Below, one piece after another: positions 14,098-22,004 of a stretch of 55,164 nt of DNA. Origin of the DNA: a virus. How positions within the stretch are numbered: the stretch's first letter is position 1; each line of letters opens with the position of its first letter. The translations under genes were made by a program, and so were the position numbers. Below the pieces are notes generated by a model, which saw only the letters and a program-made list of their open reading frames with translations, was not told where the DNA came from and did not search any database. The DNA lies in IMG/VR virus record IMGVR_UViG_3300046816_000301, positions 1-55,164 of that record. One strand, written 5' to 3'.

Positions 14098-15012
14098 ATG
14101 AACGATTTAGATGTGACGACGGCCCTGCGTCAGGCAGGCATGCTCGCGGATGTGAGCATCAGTACGTGGGGAGGTACACGTACTGATAATGGGTTACTCA
14201 ACGAGGTCAAGCGCCAGCACAACGCCCACGGCGACGTGGGGCGCATGATGAAGAACCTACTGGCCGGGCACGATGCTAGATTAAAAGCCGCCAGGGGCGC
14301 CTACAACGCGGTCAGGCAGCGCTATTACGAGCTGACCCTGCCGTGGACCTCGGACCCTCATGCCTTGCGGCAAACAGGCCCGCGCCTGTTGACGTTCCCG
14401 CTCTTCGACAACTTCATGAAGGAGATGGCGGCAGCCAAGCGCGTCGCGTTCGACGCTAGAGATACGTTTGTCGAGCACTACGACGAGGACGCCGAGGCGG
14501 CGAGGGGTAATTTGGGTGGGTTGGTTCTCGAGACGGAATATCCGTCTCGAGACGAAGTCAGTGCTGCGTTCCGCATCCACTTCGACATTGAGCCTATCCC
14601 CGAAAGCTCTACCTTTCGGGGGCTTCCGGACCTCGCGCTGAACTCCCTTAAGAAAAACCTCGACAAGAAGCGCGAGGCACAGGTGAAGGCAGCCCAAAGC
14701 GCAGCTTGGGCTGAGTCACGGGAGCGCGTCGAGCATCTTATTAAGCGCCTCACCGAAGCGCCGGTGCCTACTGCACCGGACAAATCCCCGCGCTTTAAAA
14801 ACTCCACGGTCGAGAACGTGCGCGAGTTACTTGAACTTCTCCCTGGCTGGAACATTACCGACAATCCGCTGGTTGCGGATATCGTCGGCGATCTGAAGCA
14901 AATGCTTCAGAACGTGACGGCCGAGTCCCTACGTAGGGACGACGCGCTGCGCGCTGCTACTGCGCAGAATGCGCAGAGCGTGATTGATAAGATGAAGGGA
15001 TGGGGTATGTGA
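14098..15012 (+). CDS. Hypothetical helical protein of the MoxR/VWA cassette
   Basis: ATG 14098 has TATAGGAGCTGTAG upstream. The 304 residues are mainly helical, with a charged coiled-coil-like part (LKKNLDKKREAQVKAAQSAA) around 180-210 and a C-terminal helical bundle. It lies between the AAA+ ATPase and its VWA partner, overlapping the next gene, so it may be a substrate or adaptor of that pair. Its DNA carries at least seven perfect inverted repeats, among them 14158-14187, 14524-14550 and 14598-14621, plus a 16-bp palindrome at 14925. I recognise no family. Confidence 0.7.
   Translation: MNDLDVTTALRQAGMLADVSISTWGGTRTDNGLLNEVKRQHNAHGDVGRMMKNLLAGHDARLKAARGAYNAVRQRYYELTLPWTSDPHALRQTGPRLLTFPLFDNFMKEMAAAKRVAFDARDTFVEHYDEDAEAARGNLGGLVLETEYPSRDEVSAAFRIHFDIEPIPESSTFRGLPDLALNSLKKNLDKKREAQVKAAQSAAWAESRERVEHLIKRLTEAPVPTAPDKSPRFKNSTVENVRELLELLPGWNITDNPLVADIVGDLKQMLQNVTAESLRRDDALRAATAQNAQSVIDKMKGWGM
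14524..14550 (+). repeat. Intragenic perfect hairpin (12-bp stem, 3-nt loop)
   Basis: TCTCGAGACGGA-ATA-TCCGTCTCGAGA, in frame inside the cassette gene. Nearby perfect hairpins are 14158-14187 (11-bp stem) and 14598-14621 (9-bp stem). Confidence 0.8.
14925..14940. repeat. Palindrome copy without centre base, intragenic
   Basis: GTCCCTACGTAGGGAC is a perfect 16-bp palindrome inside the 304-residue gene, encoding SLRRD. Confidence 0.85.
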
Positions 15013-15401
15013 GAATAACATCGTCGAGTTACGCGATGCAGTGGTGGGAAACCTTAACCGAAGGAGGTTTACCAAGGTTCTACATCTTCTGCTCGAACCC
15101 TTCGACAATGTCGAAGGGTTACCGCGCCACGTACCAGCACATCAACGTGGTCGAGCTTAAACCTACCACCAAAGACCTCCCGCGCTCCGTCAGGAGCGCG
15201 GGGGTGAAGCAAGTACTATTACACACCGTGCCCCTGCATCTCGACACGCAGGGGCGGCGGGTGTGGGAGAGAGCTGAACGTGTCGTGAGTAAGCTAAACT
15301 CGATGACGCTCTCGGTGCTTGCACACGAGAACGAGCGCAAGGGTATAAGTGAGCTGTTCGCTCACTTATGGTCCGAGGATGTTGAGAACAACTCTTGTTA
15401 G
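15000..15401 (+). CDS. Hypothetical protein of the MoxR/VWA cassette, 133 aa
   Basis: ATG 15000 overlaps the preceding gene by 13 bases. The product starts with a strand-rich part (YVRITSSSYAMQWWETLTEG), has a basic middle and ends in an acidic helix (ISELFAHLWSEDVENNSC). Four perfect hairpins lie in only 400 bp (15096-15120, 15179-15202, 15230-15255, 15345-15369). No family was recognised; overlap and order tie it to the AAA+/VWA pair. Confidence 0.6.
   Translation: MGYVRITSSSYAMQWWETLTEGGLPRFYIFCSNPSTMSKGYRATYQHINVVELKPTTKDLPRSVRSAGVKQVLLHTVPLHLDTQGRRVWERAERVVSKLNSMTLSVLAHENERKGISELFAHLWSEDVENNSC
15096..15120 (+). repeat. Intragenic perfect hairpin (12-bp stem, 1-nt centre)
   Basis: AACCCTTCGACA-A-TGTCGAAGGGTT. 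It is followed by 15179-15202 (CCCGCGCTCC-GTCA-GGAGCGCGGG), 15230-15255 and 15345-15369 (ATAAGTGAGC-TGTTC-GCTCACTTAT). Confidence 0.8.
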
Positions 15402-15412
15402 GAGATAAATAA

Positions 15413-16693
15413 ATGAACCGCTTACCAAACAAGCTTGAGCTTACGGATGCTCAAGAACGTCAGATGACCGAGGCGCGCGTCGCGTTCATGCGGGCGTGCG
15501 CGTTCTTCGGGTACTACTATTGGGACAAGATGGTCGAGTGGCCCACCGACGAGGTGGCCACGGCGGCCACCGATGGCAAGAGGATTATGTTCAACCCCGC
15601 CTATTTGGCGGGGTTGAAACCTCAGGAGCGGTGCTTTGTGCTGGCGCACGAGGTGTATCACACGATCCTGCGGCATCCGCAGAGGATGGCCACGTACCGC
15701 AAGACAGGTAAGGTACGCGGGTTACCTTATGATGCGCAGCTGTTTAATATCGCCGCCGACTACGTGATCAACGACATGCTGGTAAAAAATCATATCGGGT
15801 TGTGTAACCCGAGCTGGCTGCACGATCCGCAGTATACCGAGCAGATGTCGGTCGAGGACGTCTACGAGAAGCTTTACAAGAAACTTCCACCACCTCCGGG
15901 CGGGGGCGGCGAAGCGGAGCGGGGAGATAAACCCAAGACGCGCGGCGAGACACATAGGGGAGGGAAACCTGATCCGCAAGCGCAGGAGGGCAGGTTCGAT
16001 ACGGTTCATGAACCCTACCAAGATCCCGCGACGGGGCGCGAGGATGCTCCGGGCGAGACCGAGTTCCGCGAGGCGATAGCCAAAGCGGTCGCGGCAGCGA
16101 AAGCCGTAGGGACGCTGCCCGGTTCGTTACAACGAACCGTGGACGAGATCATGGAGCCGCAAATTGATTGGAAGGAGCACATACGCATGGAGCTGACCGG
16201 CAAGCTGGGAGCCAGGCGCGAGACCTGGGACCGGCCCAACCGGCGCCGGCTGGTGCTTAATCCCATAATCTATCTTCCTGGGAAGAAAGGTTATGGGGTG
16301 GAGCTGGTGTGCGTTGCAATCGACAGCTCGGGTTCGATCGGCGAGGCGGAGTACTCGGCGTTCTTCGCCGAGACGGCAGCCGTCCTCAGTGACTGCCGGC
16401 CGCGCGAGGTTATGATGATATGGTGCGACGCGCGAGTTCAACGTGTTGAACGAGCACGCTCGCTCGACGAGCTAGAGGCAATACGGGTATCACCGACACC
16501 AGGCGGCGGGGGGACGAGCTTTATCCCACCCTTTGAATATCTTGCAGAGCAAGATGTGAGACCAGATACCCTCGTGTATCTTACCGACATGATGGGTCCG
16601 TTCCCGCAAGCTAAACCAAACTACCCGGTAATTTGGTGCAAGACCACGGACTACAAGGCGCCGTGGGGTGAGGAGGTGCGCATCACGATCTGA
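15413..16693 (+). CDS. Zincin-like/VWA-domain protein (DUF2201 type), partner of MoxR ATPase
   Basis: The ATG follows TTAGGAGATAAATAA, giving 426 residues. The N-terminal half is a metallopeptidase-like domain with HEVYH at about 79-83 (HExxH zinc motif) and a later NIAADYVINDML segment. A Pro/Gly-rich linker follows (about 160-215). The C-terminal domain is von Willebrand A: the MIDAS motif DSSGS is at about 303-307, GGGGTSF supplies the Thr and YLTDMMG the Asp, so metal binding looks intact. Such proteins pair with MoxR ATPases in bacteria and some large phages. The linker contains a degenerate fragment of the structured repeat (15909-15930). Confidence 0.85.
   Translation: MNRLPNKLELTDAQERQMTEARVAFMRACAFFGYYYWDKMVEWPTDEVATAATDGKRIMFNPAYLAGLKPQERCFVLAHEVYHTILRHPQRMATYRKTGKVRGLPYDAQLFNIAADYVINDMLVKNHIGLCNPSWLHDPQYTEQMSVEDVYEKLYKKLPPPPGGGGEAERGDKPKTRGETHRGGKPDPQAQEGRFDTVHEPYQDPATGREDAPGETEFREAIAKAVAAAKAVGTLPGSLQRTVDEIMEPQIDWKEHIRMELTGKLGARRETWDRPNRRRLVLNPIIYLPGKKGYGVELVCVAIDSSGSIGEAEYSAFFAETAAVLSDCRPREVMMIWCDARVQRVERARSLDELEAIRVSPTPGGGGTSFIPPFEYLAEQDVRPDTLVYLTDMMGPFPQAKPNYPVIWCKTTDYKAPWGEEVRITI
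15590..15618 (+). repeat. Intragenic perfect hairpin (12-bp stem, 5-nt loop)
   Basis: TTCAACCCCGCC-TATTT-GGCGGGGTTGAA in the VWA gene. The same gene also has perfect hairpins at 15795-15812, 16130-16149, 16436-16451 and 16539-16555. Confidence 0.8.
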
Positions 16694-16742
16694 GGAGTTT
16701 GCGTCACGGCGGGCTTGACCTTGCCTATCGCGCAAATGCCAG

Positions 16743-16770
16743 CCGGGACGGTGGTGCACCACCGTCCCGG
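16743..16770. repeat. Perfect 28-bp intergenic palindrome
   Basis: CCGGGACGGTGGTG and its exact reverse complement meet without a loop base, 50 bp after the VWA stop and 46 bp before the next ATG. No T-run follows, so it is more likely a binding site or mRNA-processing hairpin than a terminator. Confidence 0.8.
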
Positions 16771-16815
16771 CCCAAGCGCTTTAAGGTTCCCTCTACCCCC
16801 AGCAGGGAGAACCAC

Positions 16816-17109
16816 ATGCCAACGTTAGCACCTGGGGTCCACGACCCCAGCGAGGCACCGTGGTGGGAGTTCCACTGCGAAGACTGTGCCACCGTCGTGG
16901 CGCAGTGGATGAGCCACGCGGCGCGGGATATATCCCAGCAGGTGATCAACCGCGCCGCCGGTGGTTACGTTCATTCCGTCGAGGTTTTATTTACTTCGCT
17001 CGACGGGATGAGCGGCCACTACCGTTGTCGTGCCAAGCTGCACCCCGGGCGCTGGTGGTATTTCACCGTGAGCAGAGGTAATCAAGTGTCAGTACCGACA
17101 ACTCATTAA
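16816..17109 (+). CDS. Hypothetical protein, 97 aa
   Basis: ATG 16816 has AGGGAGA upstream. A possible metal site (WEFHCEDC) lies near the N-terminus, followed by alternating helix and strands ending in RWWYFTVSRG. A perfect hairpin (16832-16850) lies at the 5' end. No family was recognised. Confidence 0.6.
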   Translation: MPTLAPGVHDPSEAPWWEFHCEDCATVVAQWMSHAARDISQQVINRAAGGYVHSVEVLFTSLDGMSGHYRCRAKLHPGRWWYFTVSRGNQVSVPTTH

Positions 17110-17120
17110 GGGAGAACTGC

Positions 17121-17219
17121 ATGGTGTTGTTCTGGCAGGTGCTTAAATACACAGCGGTCAGCCTGTTCATCATCTTCATGTTGATGATGATCTACCATGC
17201 GCGGTTAGTTTGTTCGTAA
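17121..17219 (+). CDS. Single-pass membrane peptide, 32 aa
   Basis: GGGAGAACTGC precedes ATG 17121. The product has one hydrophobic helix (YTAVSLFIIFMLMMIY) between short ends. The ribosome site and its own slot between two genes argue that it is real. Confidence 0.55.
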   Translation: MVLFWQVLKYTAVSLFIIFMLMMIYHARLVCS

Positions 17220-17223
17220 CCCA

Positions 17224-17238
17224 TCCCTACCGTAGGGA
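17224..17238. repeat. 15-bp palindrome copy (TCCCTACCGTAGGGA)
   Basis: A perfect copy, four bases after a stop and 43 bases before the next ATG. Confidence 0.9.
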
Positions 17239-17281
17239 TTTGCCTCCACCCGAAACCTTTAAATTCATAGGAGAATTTAAG

Positions 17282-18103
17282 ATGTCCAACTACCAGTTCA
17301 GTCCAAATCAAAAACTCGATCTGATGAACTACGCGCGGCAGGCGTTCGATCGTCGCGCGCTGCTCATGGAGGGAAGCTTCCCGCTCACGCAACAACAAGT
17401 TATTGATGCGTGCTCCCCTGCGGAGGTGCGTAAAACTCTGCGCGAGCTGCACACCCAAGGGGTGCAGAGCATCAGGACCACCAACCATTTATTTGCCGAG
17501 GTGAGGGGCATACTGGACTACCCGGTATACCTCCGCTTCCAGACCGAGGCGAAGAGCTACTACGTCTACGAGGCGCAGATCAGCGATTACGAGGCGCAAG
17601 CGCTGCTCCGCACAACCGCCGGCATCGCGTCAAAGATAAATTTCGATATCACCTCGCTCGACGAGATTTCACTTGCGAACCTTCGCAAGTGGCTCACCGT
17701 CGCGGCGCGCGAGAAGCGCTTCGCCGCGCTGGCCAAGGATCTCGTCGCCAAGTTTGTTAACCTCTACTGTCCGTCGCTCTACCACCTCGCGGCGCGGTGG
17801 CCCGAGTTGAAAATTATTGTGGGCAAACTGGGTGATGCGTGGCCTAATAGGGTGGCCGAGCTGCCGTCGGAGTACCGGCTGCTTAGCTGGGGCTGGTCCG
17901 ACAACGAGGACGATCCCGGCGAGCAGTGGCGGGCGCGGAACCATGCGGCGCTGGCGATGGCCGGCGAGGTGCTGGTGTCGGCCGAGATGCTGCCGCAGCA
18001 CGGGCGTCACGGTGAACTCCGGTCCCACAGCATGACGCCCGCCGATCCGGTGAGTGCTATCGTCAAAGGGTGGCGGGTCAAGGACAAGTGGGCGCTTATC
18101 TAG
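17282..18103 (+). CDS. Hypothetical protein, 273 aa
   Basis: The start is ATG 17282 with AGGAGAA upstream. The protein mixes helices and strands (LDLMNYARQAFDRRALLMEG; LRFQTEAKSYYVYEAQISDY) and ends in Trp- and Arg-rich segments (RLLSWGWSDNEDDPG). It sits just upstream of DNA polymerase, so a replication or nucleotide role is possible. A perfect 10-bp hairpin lies at 17670-17691. I recognise no family. Confidence 0.65.
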   Translation: MSNYQFSPNQKLDLMNYARQAFDRRALLMEGSFPLTQQQVIDACSPAEVRKTLRELHTQGVQSIRTTNHLFAEVRGILDYPVYLRFQTEAKSYYVYEAQISDYEAQALLRTTAGIASKINFDITSLDEISLANLRKWLTVAAREKRFAALAKDLVAKFVNLYCPSLYHLAARWPELKIIVGKLGDAWPNRVAELPSEYRLLSWGWSDNEDDPGEQWRARNHAALAMAGEVLVSAEMLPQHGRHGELRSHSMTPADPVSAIVKGWRVKDKWALI

Positions 18104-18142
18104 GGCGGGCAACTATAGGATCTATATCTATAGGAATGCTAG

Positions 18143-20062
18143 ATGATCGTTAGCATCGACTTCGAGACCTTCTACGACCGGGAGTACTCGCTCTCCAAGA
18201 TAAGCGAGGTCGAGTACGTCCTCGATCCTCGGTTCGAGACCATCATGTGCGCGGTCAAGATCAATAACAAACCGACAAATACCTACGTAGGGAAGCGAGC
18301 GGTAGCGTCGGCGCTATCCCAGATCAACTGGGAGAGTGCGGCGCTGCTCGCGCACAACAACCGCTTCGACGGTGCGATCCTGGCGTGGCACTACGGGCAC
18401 ATCCCTAAGCTCTATCTCGATACCCTAAGCATGGCGCGCGCGACCACGCACTGGAACATCGGTCGCTCGAGCTTGAAGGCAGTCTCCGACTACCTCGGGC
18501 TGCCGCCCAAGGGGGACGAGGTGGTGCGCGCTATCGGTAAGCGTCTGCGTGACTTCGCGCCTGACGAACTCGCTGCGTATCGCTCGTACTGCGAACGCGA
18601 CAACGAGAACTGCTACGACATTTTCCAGATCATGCGCCCGTGTTTTTCCAACGAAGAGCTGCAGCTCATCGACCTGGTGATGCGCATGTATATTTTACCC
18701 CAGGTGCAGCTCGATCGAGCTGCACTCAGCTTGTATCTCGACGAGCTACAAGCTGAGAAGGCGGCGATCATGGCCGAGATCGAGCAGCTCACCCTCGACC
18801 GCTCGGTGTTCAGCTCGAATATCAAGTTCGCGGATTTACTCCGCGAACTTGGCGTCGAGCTGCCGATGAAGGTATCTCCTACTACTGGTGAGGAGATACC
18901 TGCGCTCGCTAAGAACGACCGGGGCTTTAGAGATCTCTTACAGGACGAGAACCAGCCCACCATCGTGCAGTGCGTCCTCGCTGCCAGGATGGCAACCAAG
19001 TCCACCTTGGAAGAAACAAGGACGCGACGCTTGATAAACCTGGCGGAAACTACCTGGCCGGTGCAGGGCACAGGCTGGGGTCCGGTGCCGCTTAAATATT
19101 CTGGCGCGCGGACCCACAGATTTAGTGGGGATGATGGAACTAACTGGTTAAATTTTAGACGAGGATCAAAGATCAAAGCCGGTATCTGTGCACCGTCGGG
19201 TTACCGGGTGGTGCACAGAGACAGCTCGCAGATCGAGGCGCGCATGGTCGCGTGGCTCGCCAGGTGCAGCTACCTCGTCAATGCCTTCGCCGAAGGCATC
19301 GACGTGTACTGCCAGTTCGCCTCGGAGATCTATAACCGTGTCGTCACGCGCGACGACACGCTCGAGCGCTTCGTCGGCAAGACGGGGATTTTATCCCTCA
19401 ACTACGCGGCGGGGCCGGCGCGCTTCCGTCACATGCTGTTTGTTGGCAACGGTGGTGTTTCAGTGAACGTCACACTGGAACAGGCCGAGCGCATCGTCTA
19501 CCGCTACCGTGATCTCCTCCCCGAGATCCCGAACCTGTGGACCGCCGGCGAGCATCTGCTGCGCGACGTGACGCAGGTCTCCGGGAGACCTGCGAAGAAC
19601 GTCAGCCGCATAGTCCACGACAACCAGCTATACCCAAAGGCCGCTGGACCGGTCCAAGTAGGCTTCGACAGTTTATGGTTACCCAGCGGGCTGTGTATCA
19701 GCTACCCCGGCATCCACGCCGAGCGCACACCCGAGGGGGCGGAGCTGTTCTACGACGATCCCTACGGCGGGAAACGCAAGATCTACGGCGCCAAGTGCAT
19801 CGAGAATATTTCTCAGGCGCTGTCGCGCATCATCGTCACCAGCATCGCTGTCCGCGTCTACGCGGACACGGGCTACCATCCGTTCCTGTGCACCTACGAC
19901 AGCTTGGATTATGTCGTACCGCTTGATCAAGCGGCAGACATGGATGAGAGGCTCGAGCATGAGTTCAGCCAGGTGCCCTCGTGGGCGCAGGGCCTGCCCC
20001 TGGCCAGCGAGGGCGGGTGGGGTGTGAGCTTGCTTGAGGCGGAGAAGGGAGTGAACCAATGA
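18143..20062 (+). CDS. Family A DNA polymerase with 3'-5' exonuclease
   Basis: The product has 639 residues. The exonuclease domain starts at once: IDFETF with Asp6 and Glu8, then HNNRFDGAILAWHYG, and YCERDNENCYDIF as the third motif. The polymerase domain has motif A VVHRDSSQIEARM (Asp about 360), motif B RFVGKTGILSLNYAAG and motif C FLCTYDSLD (about 585-590). Motif C reads YDSLD instead of the common HDE, as in a group of phage PolA proteins. It replicates the phage DNA with the nucleases and helicases downstream. The gene holds at least eight perfect inverted repeats without frame damage. Confidence 0.93.
   Translation: MIVSIDFETFYDREYSLSKISEVEYVLDPRFETIMCAVKINNKPTNTYVGKRAVASALSQINWESAALLAHNNRFDGAILAWHYGHIPKLYLDTLSMARATTHWNIGRSSLKAVSDYLGLPPKGDEVVRAIGKRLRDFAPDELAAYRSYCERDNENCYDIFQIMRPCFSNEELQLIDLVMRMYILPQVQLDRAALSLYLDELQAEKAAIMAEIEQLTLDRSVFSSNIKFADLLRELGVELPMKVSPTTGEEIPALAKNDRGFRDLLQDENQPTIVQCVLAARMATKSTLEETRTRRLINLAETTWPVQGTGWGPVPLKYSGARTHRFSGDDGTNWLNFRRGSKIKAGICAPSGYRVVHRDSSQIEARMVAWLARCSYLVNAFAEGIDVYCQFASEIYNRVVTRDDTLERFVGKTGILSLNYAAGPARFRHMLFVGNGGVSVNVTLEQAERIVYRYRDLLPEIPNLWTAGEHLLRDVTQVSGRPAKNVSRIVHDNQLYPKAAGPVQVGFDSLWLPSGLCISYPGIHAERTPEGAELFYDDPYGGKRKIYGAKCIENISQALSRIIVTSIAVRVYADTGYHPFLCTYDSLDYVVPLDQAADMDERLEHEFSQVPSWAQGLPLASEGGWGVSLLEAEKGVNQ
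18704..18725. repeat. Perfect 22-bp palindrome in DNA polymerase gene
   Basis: GTGCAGCTCGA and its reverse complement. It is followed without a gap by CTCAGCTTGTA (18725-18735) pairing with TACAAGCTGAG (18747-18757). Two more 10-bp-stem hairpins lie at 18824-18850 and 18871-18900. Confidence 0.8.
19572..19594. repeat. Intragenic perfect hairpin in DNA polymerase gene
   Basis: CGCAGGTCTC-CGG-GAGACCTGCG. Others in the same gene: 19281-19299 (ATGCCTTCG-C-CGAAGGCAT), 19337-19360 (9-bp stem) and a 16-bp palindrome at 19919-19934. Confidence 0.8.
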
Positions 20063-20331
20063 AGATGGCTGAGATCAGGACCGAGCTGCACCGCTTCGCC
20101 GGTACGCTGCCTAACCCCGACGACGCGGCGTGGGTGCACTTCCTCGCCGAGCAGACCCGTCGCCGGCGGCCGGTGCGCCGCGCGCCGAGGCAGCGCTACA
20201 ACAAAATCACCCAGCCGCAGGTGATTGACTTCTTTCGTAGTAACCCAAGAGCGGACTACATGACCTGCGCTTCGGTGCTTGGTTCCAACATCGGTCGGGT
20301 GTCCGAGAAGCTAACGGGGTATCGCACATGA
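20059..20331 (+). CDS. Hypothetical small DNA-binding-like protein, 90 aa
   Basis: It overlaps the polymerase stop (ATGA). An Arg-rich central stretch (TRRRRPVRRAPRQRY) is followed by a helix-turn-helix-like part (ITQPQVIDFFRSNPRADYMTC...GSNIGRVSEKLTG). Position between polymerase and nuclease suggests an accessory replication or regulatory role. Confidence 0.6.
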   Translation: MKMAEIRTELHRFAGTLPNPDDAAWVHFLAEQTRRRRPVRRAPRQRYNKITQPQVIDFFRSNPRADYMTCASVLGSNIGRVSEKLTGYRT

Positions 20332-20987
20332 CATTCACTTGGAGCTACTCCGCATTAAAAAATTACGAGACCTGCCCGAAGCGTCACTACCACTACGACG
20401 TGGCCAAGGACATCAAGGACGAGACCTACCAGCAAGGTGAAGGACATCTCGCGCACAAGGCGTTCGAGGAGTTTGTCCGCAAGGGAAAATCCCTACCGTT
20501 GGGATTGGTTCAGCACCAGGAGATGCTTGAGAAGCTTACTAAATTACCGGGCGAGACCTATGCCGAGCAGAAGCTCGCTCTAACAAGCGAGTTTAAACCA
20601 ACCGGGTTCTTCGACAAGCGGGTGTGGTTCCGCACGGTGGTGGACTTCTGCAACGTGCAGGGATCAAACGCCGTGGTGATTGACTGGAAGACCGGGCGGC
20701 CGAGCGCCGACATGACGCAACTGCAACTCCTATCGGCGACCGTGTTTCACTATTTGAGCACGGTCAAGCGGGTAAAGGCGGCGCTGCTGTTTGTCAACCA
20801 CAACGGCGCGGAGCGCGCCGAGTTTGTGCGCGGTGACCTGCCCGAGATCTGGAACGAGATTTTACCTCGGGTGAAGCAGCTCGAGAAGGCCCGCCGGACG
20901 GAGGAATACCCTCCAACCCCGTCGGGTCTCTGCGTCAAGTACTGCGGCGTGGTGAGCTGCCCCTATCACGGGAGGGGGACGCGATGA
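20328..20987 (+). CDS. PD-(D/E)XK nuclease, RecB/Cas4-like
   Basis: This 219-residue protein begins WSYSALKNYETCPKRHYHYD, the Cys-containing start typical of PDDEXK_1 nucleases. GEGHLAHKAFEEFV follows (His motif). The catalytic core VVIDWKTG lies at about 117-123, with a Gln motif after it (MTQLQLLSATVF). A Cys-rich tail (CVKYCGVVSCPYHG) could, with the first Cys, hold an Fe-S cluster as in Cas4/AddB-like enzymes. It probably processes DNA ends during replication or recombination. It overlaps both neighbours by four bases, so it is part of one operon. Confidence 0.82.
   Translation: MTFTWSYSALKNYETCPKRHYHYDVAKDIKDETYQQGEGHLAHKAFEEFVRKGKSLPLGLVQHQEMLEKLTKLPGETYAEQKLALTSEFKPTGFFDKRVWFRTVVDFCNVQGSNAVVIDWKTGRPSADMTQLQLLSATVFHYLSTVKRVKAALLFVNHNGAERAEFVRGDLPEIWNEILPRVKQLEKARRTEEYPPTPSGLCVKYCGVVSCPYHGRGTR
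20490..20504. repeat. 15-bp palindrome copy, one mismatch, intragenic
   Basis: TCCCTACCGTTGGGA lies inside the RecB-like nuclease gene and encodes SLPLG. Confidence 0.65.
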
Positions 20988-21253
20988 GTTACATCGAGCA
21001 GATGAGTACGTTCGTTGACCTGCAGGATACGGTGATGGAGCAGCTCCCCGAGGCGCTGCGGCCTAGGCTGCACGTGACTATCATCAAAGCTGATCCGTAT
21101 TTCCTGCGTGCCGAGGTGGCGTTCTACGACGTGACCGGGCCGCTGGAAAAACACATCCTCGACGTCAAGCTCGAGCGCGACCGGCTGCCCGGCATCGACC
21201 GGCAGGCGGCGTGGAAGCTGCCCGATACCGCGCTGGCATACCTATGTCTCTAA
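20984..21253 (+). CDS. Hypothetical protein, 89 aa
   Basis: It overlaps the nuclease stop (ATGA) and the next ATG. The segments are a helix (VDLQDTVMEQLPEALR), strands (LHVTIIKADPYFLRAEVAFYD) and a Pro-containing end. No family was recognised. Confidence 0.6.
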   Translation: MSYIEQMSTFVDLQDTVMEQLPEALRPRLHVTIIKADPYFLRAEVAFYDVTGPLEKHILDVKLERDRLPGIDRQAAWKLPDTALAYLCL

Positions 21254-21687
21254 TAAACTCCCCGTGGAACGGCGATCTGTGGAAGAGCCTGTTCGGAGAT
21301 CCGTCGATGGGTTCTGGGATACTAGCGCAACCGCCGCTTAGCGCATTCCAGATACAGCAGGCGCAGGCTTTGGCGGCGCAGCAGAACGCCGGTATCGGCA
21401 TAGGCGTGCCGGACAGCTACTGCGCACGCACCTCACCGGCTCACGTCAAGATACAGGAAGCAATCAACAAGGCTGTCGCGCAGCTACCCTTCCGCTTGGC
21501 GTTGAAGATCGACCACATCAAGTTTGGACCAGAAGTTGTCGGGTTCAACCAGCTCACCTTCGAGCACGAATACAAAGATTTAGGATTTGTGGTGAAGTAC
21601 ATCAGCGGTAAAGAGATTAAGTTCTACGACATAGACGAGTTCCCCACCGACGCCGACATTGCGCGGATTGCTTTGGAAGCTGGGTAA
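21244..21687 (+). CDS. Hypothetical protein, 147 aa
   Basis: ATG 21244 overlaps the previous gene; the ribosome site is weak, so coupling is likely. The N-terminal half is low-complexity Gln/Ala/Gly-rich (AFQIQQAQALAAQQNAG). The C-terminal half is alpha/beta (AINKAVAQLPFRLALKIDHI; FEHEYKDLGFVVKYISG). It abuts the VRR-NUC gene. The function is unknown. Confidence 0.6.
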   Translation: MSLINSPWNGDLWKSLFGDPSMGSGILAQPPLSAFQIQQAQALAAQQNAGIGIGVPDSYCARTSPAHVKIQEAINKAVAQLPFRLALKIDHIKFGPEVVGFNQLTFEHEYKDLGFVVKYISGKEIKFYDIDEFPTDADIARIALEAG

Positions 21688-22004
21688 TGACGCCAGAAGG
21701 AAAGATAAAAAAACAAATACGTCACGTACTCGCTATATATAGCGAGTACGTCTACGAGTTCTGGCCGGTGCCGGGAGGATACGGGCGGTCCACGATAGAT
21801 TGCTTGGGTTTTGTTTGTGGCTTCGGGTTCGCGATCGAAGCCAAAGCACCGGGCGAGAAGCCCACCGACAGACAGGAGGTGATCATCGCGCGTATTAAGC
21901 AAGCACAGGTGAAGGTGTTTATCATCGACGGCCCCGATGGTCTGGCCGAGCTGGACCGTTGGTTATCAGCAGTAACTAAACCTTATAACAGATCCCTACC
22001 GTAG
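21687..22004 (+). CDS. VRR-NUC domain nuclease
   Basis: This 105-residue single-domain protein of the PD-(D/E)XK fold has a helix (PEGKIKKQIRHVLAI), RSTIDCLGF with Asp38, the core FAIEAKAPGE (Glu51, Lys53) and then PTDRQEVIIARIKQAQ. Stand-alone phage VRR-NUC proteins are nucleases acting on branched DNA. Next to an SNF2-like helicase, as here, is a common phage arrangement. The helix near residues 13-23 is encoded by a perfect 28-bp palindrome. Confidence 0.85.
   Translation: MTPEGKIKKQIRHVLAIYSEYVYEFWPVPGGYGRSTIDCLGFVCGFGFAIEAKAPGEKPTDRQEVIIARIKQAQVKVFIIDGPDGLAELDRWLSAVTKPYNRSLP
21724..21751. repeat. Perfect 28-bp palindrome inside VRR-NUC gene
   Basis: ACGTACTCGCTATA and its exact reverse complement join without a centre base, encoding part of HVLAIYSEYV. 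As RNA it would form a hairpin of at least 12 bp. Confidence 0.85.
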
